Assembly (NCBI GenBank): GCA_900552985.1
Contig: USBP01000120.1
Span: 1 to 5,581, forward strand
Direction of reading: 5' to 3'
From: an uncultured Oscillospiraceae bacterium
GTDB taxonomy: Bacteria; Bacillota; Clostridia; Oscillospirales; Acutalibacteraceae
DNA length: 5,581 bases
Shown here: in pieces, positions 5,061-5,581 of the stretch
Numbering within the stretch: position 1 is the stretch's first letter
Layout: every line of letters begins with the position of its first letter
Made by a program: the position numbers and the translations under genes
The notes under the pieces: generated by a model
The model's database searches: none
What the model was told of the DNA's origin: nothing
What the model saw: the letters and a program-made list of their open reading frames with translations, nothing else

Positions 5061-5581
5061 ATGCCGTTGAGAAGAATTCTCAGTTTATCAAAAAAATGGA
5101 TGCTGGAGCGCTGCAATCTGCTGCTACGCGCGCTGTTTTCCCGTATGCCGGTGCGTAACCGCGTGTTTTTTTACACCATCCGTGCAGATGGAAGGCTGCT
5201 GGAAAACAGCCGGTGCGTTTACGATGCGCTGGAAGGAGTGGAGCGGGTTGTGGTGGCCAAAATGCTGCCGCATCCGGTGTGGATCAAGCCGAAAATTTAT
5301 TATTACCTGCTGACCAGCCGGGTGATCGTCACAGATGATTACCTGCGTTACCTGCGCCACACCACGCTGCGTGAGGAGCAGAAGGTGGTGCAGATTTGGC
5401 ACGCCTGCGGCGCGTTTAAGCGCTTTGGGCTGGATGCGCCTTCTCTGCTTTCCCCGCAGGAGGAGCGGCGCACGCATAGCCAATATGCGGCGGTGTGCGT
5501 CAGCGCGGAGCAGGTGCGGCCCTTTTACGCACAGGCGTTCGGTATTCCGCAGGAGCGGGTGCAGGCGCTTGGTACGCCGCG
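5061..5581 (+). CDS. CDP-glycerol glycerophosphotransferase (TagB/TagF-like) family protein, N-terminal part (cut by window end)
   Basis: The frame opens at ATG 5061 and runs off the end of the window after 173 codons. AGGGGGG (5044-5050) is the ribosome binding site at ten bases. The visible part has the N-terminal strand VFFYTIRADGRLLENS (residues about 35-50), VIVTDDYLRYL near 90-100, and QIWHACGAFKRFG (111-123), the WH(G/A)-x4-K motif of the glycerophosphotransferase fold; His114 corresponds to the catalytic histidine in TagF by family analogy. AVCVSAEQVRPFYAQAFGI then LGTPR fits the region that precedes the second half of the active site. Members transfer glycerol-phosphate or ribitol-phosphate from a CDP-linked donor to a teichoic acid or capsule acceptor at the inner face of the membrane. 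Whether this is a primer enzyme, polymerase or a capsule enzyme needs the missing C-terminus. Basic residues at the N-terminus suit membrane association. Confidence 0.9.
   Translation, partial: MPLRRILSLSKKWMLERCNLLLRALFSRMPVRNRVFFYTIRADGRLLENSRCVYDALEGVERVVVAKMLPHPVWIKPKIYYYLLTSRVIVTDDYLRYLRHTTLREEQKVVQIWHACGAFKRFGLDAPSLLSPQEERRTHSQYAAVCVSAEQVRPFYAQAFGIPQERVQALGTP

Noticed and set aside
4811..5116. A 102-residue N-terminal extension of LemA
   Set aside because: It would span the lemA promoter and ribosome binding site and has no LemA similarity. The ATG at 4810 has the proper site and opens into the membrane anchor.
1..5581. Mobile element, CRISPR array or phage remnant
   Set aside because: No transposase or integrase motif, no regularly spaced repeats and no phage-type genes were seen. 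The nested repeat at 3208-3329 encloses no coding sequence, and no flanking target-site duplication was noticed.

Overview
The window reads as a chromosomal segment of a Gram-positive, clostridia-like Firmicute. This is inferred from moderately GC-rich coding DNA, strong purine-rich ribosome binding sites, GTG starts, and a gene set that includes a soluble lipid kinase of the DgkB/YegS type, a YpsC/RlmL-type methyltransferase end and a teichoic-acid-type glycerophosphotransferase. The exact genus cannot be fixed from the sequence alone.

Layout, left to right. Bases 1-279 are the 3' end of a class I SAM-dependent RNA methyltransferase gene. After a 130-base gap comes a complete diacylglycerol/lipid kinase gene (410-1354), closed by a clear intrinsic terminator. 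A leader region with further small hairpins and a candidate promoter precedes a 497-residue protein (1585-3078) that joins an extended SDR (NAD(P)-dependent epimerase/dehydratase) domain to a C-terminal treble-clef/zinc-ribbon-like module. Its GTG start is set by a GGAGG site inside a longer open frame. A strong hairpin (3157-3207) then serves as terminator, probably for both convergent transcripts, and is followed by an unexplained cluster of nested inverted repeats (3208-3329). On the minus strand lies a two-gene operon, lemA (4232-4810) followed by a TPM-domain membrane protein (3351-4202). Bases 4811-5060 hold divergent promoters, one for lemA and a near-consensus one for the plus strand. 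The window ends inside a CDP-glycerol glycerophosphotransferase-family gene (5061 onward).

How the genes fit together: the lipid kinase and the glycerophosphotransferase would both belong to the envelope lipid/teichoic acid economy (diacylglycerol recycling and polyol-phosphate polymer synthesis), and LemA/TPM proteins are also envelope-associated. The SDR-zinc module fusion has no evident partner here and is the most unusual protein in the window. No RNA gene of a known family, CRISPR array, insertion sequence or phage gene was seen. The least explained material is non-coding: the nested repeats at 3208-3329, an 18/19-identical repeat shared by two leaders (1482-1500 and 4978-4996), and a hairpin in the leader of the glycerophosphotransferase gene.
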